Source: Isosphaeraceae bacterium
Lineage (GTDB): Bacteria > Planctomycetota > Planctomycetia > Isosphaerales > Isosphaeraceae
NCBI GenBank assembly: GCA_026004735.1
Contig: BPJS01000001.1
Location: forward strand, 4,172,859-4,236,858
Direction: 5' to 3'
Length of the DNA stretch: 64,000 nt
A program made the translations under genes and the position numbers. Positions 61,940 to 64,000 of the stretch are shown piece after piece (positions within the stretch are counted from its first letter, which is position 1; the number at the start of each line of letters is the position of its first letter). The notes below the pieces were generated by a model. That model was given only the letters and a program-made list of their open reading frames with translations. It was not told the DNA's origin and ran no database searches.

Positions 61940-63436
61940 ATGACCACCTTCACTCTGGTCGCGGCCGCGCTCCTGGGCCATCCGGGCATCGACGAGTCTC
62001 CGCCGGCCATCCGCATCGTGGCAGCCCAGCCTGCCGAACAGTTGGTCCGCATACTCTCGCTCTTCGATCAGACGCCAGTTTCCAGTCCGGCTGAGTGGTT
62101 GGCCCGTTGGCGAGCGGCCACGGCCAACCCCGACCTGCTCTCCAAGGCTGCTCAGGCCCTGATCGCCGCGCTCAACCCGGAGATGATCCCAGAGGCGGCA
62201 ATTCTGGACGGCGCCACCTTCCAACTCGAAACCTCTGCGGAGGGCAGCCTCGTCTGGTCCCTTCTGATTCCAGACGACGACGGGAGCTACGCAGCCCTGG
62301 CCACGGCGATGGCTCTGACCGACGGAGCCGCTGAACCGGCTCTGGCCTCGGGCATCCCCGTCGATCGCCTCGACCCCAACGGACGGATCCTGACAGCGCG
62401 GTCCGGACCACGGCTGGCATTTGCCAGCAGCCGCGACGCCCTCGAGCGTGCCTTACTCCTCCCCGACCCATCCAAGCTCAACGGCCCGCCCGGGCTGCTT
62501 CTTCACCTGGAGCCGGCACAGCTCGCCTCCGCCACCCTCGACCCGCTGGCCCGCCTTGGCCGATCTCTTCGCGAGGCCGGGGTGGCCGTCATTGATGCCC
62601 GCCTCGTCCTCGAAGCCGACGCCCTGGCCTGCGAGATCCGGGCCACGCGCTCCGGTCGCACACCTTCCTCGGCTCTAGACCCAGCCTGGCTCGCAGCGCT
62701 ACCGGCCGACGCCCCGCTTGCCTTCTCCCTGACACTTGACACAGACGCCATCGACCTGCTGACCGGCCTGGCTGCCGGGCTTCTACCCGAGGCTAGCTCC
62801 TCCCCGCGTGCCCGTTTCGCCGCGTTGGCACTCGCCACCGGTGTCGTCCCCGAAGTCGAACTCTGGCCTAATCTTCGCGGCCTTTCGGGCTACCTCCAGC
62901 TCGATGCACGAGGCCAGCCGCAAGCCGGTTGTCTGCTCCTTCATGCCCGCGACGAACGCGCCGCCCAACGCCTGGCCGACCGCGTCCTGCCCCGTCTCGC
63001 CCAGCCGTTTCGATCCCGCCTACGGAATCTAGGCGCCCCGTTGCCTCCGCCGCGGGCCGGGGCGAACCAAGGCCTTCGAGCCGCCGAGTTCAACGCGTTT
63101 GGCATCGAACACCAAGGCGCTGATGTGCGTCTGACCTGGGGAGTTCAGGCCGGGGCGTTCACCGGCCGATCCCTCCACGAGTCGACCCAACTCCCCGACC
63201 TCACTGGTCTCGATCATTTGATCGTGTTTCAACCCAGCCCCCTGCTGCTTGCCCTGGGCCTCGGACCAGAATCCCCGGCTGCGATCGCCGCGCGCACAGC
63301 ACCGCCCGTGCTGATTTACGGCAGGCGACAGCCAGATGCTCTGATCAGCTCGGCCCGCTGGATCGGCCTGAGCCAGACTGTCGGCCGTCTGGTGGCCGCG
63401 ACCCCCCAACGTCCCGCTGACGAGCCGCTGCCGTGA
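61940..63436 (+). CDS. Secreted-type hypothetical protein (498 aa)
   Basis: A 498-residue Ala/Leu/Pro-rich protein. The N-terminus (MTTFTLVAAALLGHPG) may be a short signal or anchor. The rest alternates strands and helices and resembles the DUF3352-like solute proteins only loosely. Acidic patches such as PDDDGSYAAL and repeated LDPLARLGRSLREAGVAV-type helices are visible, but no catalytic motif. I do not recognise the family. ATG 61940 is chosen; the upstream in-frame start at 61883 adds 19 residues with no signal-like character. It overlaps the next gene by GTGA at 63433-63436, so the two form an operon. Confidence 0.65.
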   Translation: MTTFTLVAAALLGHPGIDESPPAIRIVAAQPAEQLVRILSLFDQTPVSSPAEWLARWRAATANPDLLSKAAQALIAALNPEMIPEAAILDGATFQLETSAEGSLVWSLLIPDDDGSYAALATAMALTDGAAEPALASGIPVDRLDPNGRILTARSGPRLAFASSRDALERALLLPDPSKLNGPPGLLLHLEPAQLASATLDPLARLGRSLREAGVAVIDARLVLEADALACEIRATRSGRTPSSALDPAWLAALPADAPLAFSLTLDTDAIDLLTGLAAGLLPEASSSPRARFAALALATGVVPEVELWPNLRGLSGYLQLDARGQPQAGCLLLHARDERAAQRLADRVLPRLAQPFRSRLRNLGAPLPPPRAGANQGLRAAEFNAFGIEHQGADVRLTWGVQAGAFTGRSLHESTQLPDLTGLDHLIVFQPSPLLLALGLGPESPAAIAARTAPPVLIYGRRQPDALISSARWIGLSQTVGRLVAATPQRPADEPLP

Positions 63437-64000
63437 CTCCTCCCCGCCTGATCGACCTGCGCATCGACTGGCTGGCCCAGTACCGGGGAGAGTGGGTCGG
63501 CTCCGAAGCCCCGCTGCCGCCCGATCGCCTGGCTCGGCTCGATGGCTATCTGAGCGAAACCCAGGCGGCGTTTCTGATCGACAGCCGAGCCAGCGGCGTG
63601 GCCTTGACCGTCGACGACTGGCTGGCCCGCATCCACGCCGAATTCCCAGGCCGGATCCTGGCCGATCCCGACGACCTGAGACGCTGGCGCGCCGAGCCAC
63701 AATCACTGTGCTGGGCGGTCCTGGTCCTCGGACCTGGATTCGCCGCCGACGCCTCCCTGTTCTCGGCCGCCCGCCTCGATGACCTGATTGGGCGCGGCGT
63801 TCGGGTCTTCCCGGTCCGGGACCTGTCAACTCTCGACTGCCTGGATCAGGCCGCCGTCCGCGCCAACCGGACCCTCGCCATCGACTTGGCCGACCTACCC
63901 TCCGAAATGTTCTCTGGCATCGTGGGCCAGTTCGCCGCTCGTCCCGAACGGGCCGACCGGCTGATCCCGATCCTGACCCGGGCAAACCGCTTCGATCCAG
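63433..64000 (+). CDS. Possible M19 (membrane dipeptidase)-like protein (5' part)
   Basis: The GTG at 63433 overlaps the upstream stop (GTGA). The frame stays open through the window end, giving at least 189 residues. It begins LIDLRIDWLAQYRGEWVG, and LAIDLADLPSEMFSGIVGQF followed by ARPERADRLIPILT resembles a stretch of planctomycete M19-type TIM-barrel peptidases, where a metal-site His/Asp lies near the N-terminus. Here the HxD is RID, so the site may be degenerate. The call is tentative; the 3' half is outside the window. Confidence 0.35.
   Translation, partial: MTPPRLIDLRIDWLAQYRGEWVGSEAPLPPDRLARLDGYLSETQAAFLIDSRASGVALTVDDWLARIHAEFPGRILADPDDLRRWRAEPQSLCWAVLVLGPGFAADASLFSAARLDDLIGRGVRVFPVRDLSTLDCLDQAAVRANRTLAIDLADLPSEMFSGIVGQFAARPERADRLIPILTRANRFDP

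Overview
This window is high-GC DNA (roughly two thirds G+C by eye) that looks chromosomal and comes from a planctomycete, most likely of the Isosphaeraceae/Gemmatales kind. The lineage call rests on gene families that are expanded in that phylum. These include two DUF1559 proteins with pseudopilin N-termini, a paired cytochrome-domain DUF1549/DUF1553 protein and DUF1501 protein, three FG-GAP/TPR/ASPIC-UnbV genes, a CARDB-type secreted protein with an LEPR-like N-terminal motif, and a membrane-anchored Ser/Thr kinase. I found no rRNA, tRNA, insertion sequence, prophage or CRISPR array. Genes run in short same-strand runs, with many 1-4 nt start/stop overlaps (ATGA, GTGA, TTGA, TAATG).

Layout. 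1-3.7 kb: end of a probable transporter, ilvD, a small lipoprotein and a DUF1559 protein. 4-11.5 kb: a TPR protein, an FG-GAP/ASPIC protein, and the DUF1549/1553 + DUF1501 pair. 11.7-15.3 kb: hisS-hisZ-hisG. 15.3-21.6 kb: a monomeric-sarcosine-oxidase-like flavoenzyme, two sugar-nucleotide SDR enzymes, a GT4 glycosyltransferase and a TlpA-like protein. 21.7-26.5 kb: an FHA protein, a Tat-exported sugar-isomerase-like protein, a methyltransferase coupled to a lipase-like hydrolase, and a PEP-CTERM HAF-repeat protein.

26.6-31.5 kb is the most interesting region. It is a compact same-strand cassette encoding a ubiquitin-like protein ending in Gly-Gly-Arg, an E2-like protein with HPN and a catalytic Cys, an E1-like ThiF protein with a zinc ribbon, a membrane-spanning JAMM protease, and an M48 membrane protease directly behind. 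Together these are the parts of a bacterial ubiquitin-like conjugation and deconjugation system, apparently placed at the membrane.

31.5-43.5 kb: a YhaM-like HD nuclease, the CARDB protein, proS, a WecA/MraY-type glycosyl-phosphate transferase, an O-antigen-ligase-like protein and a 1260-residue TPR/FG-GAP/ASPIC lipoprotein. 43.6-50.3 kb: a zinc-ribbon membrane protein, a nitrilase-family amidase, glgP, a Ser/Thr kinase and an orphan Phd/YefM antitoxin. 50.4-56.5 kb: dnaE, a zinc-ribbon membrane protein and a second DUF1559 gene with a clear intrinsic terminator. 56.6-64 kb: a small secreted protein, nuoM and nuoL without their usual nuo neighbours, and two further genes, the last running off the window.
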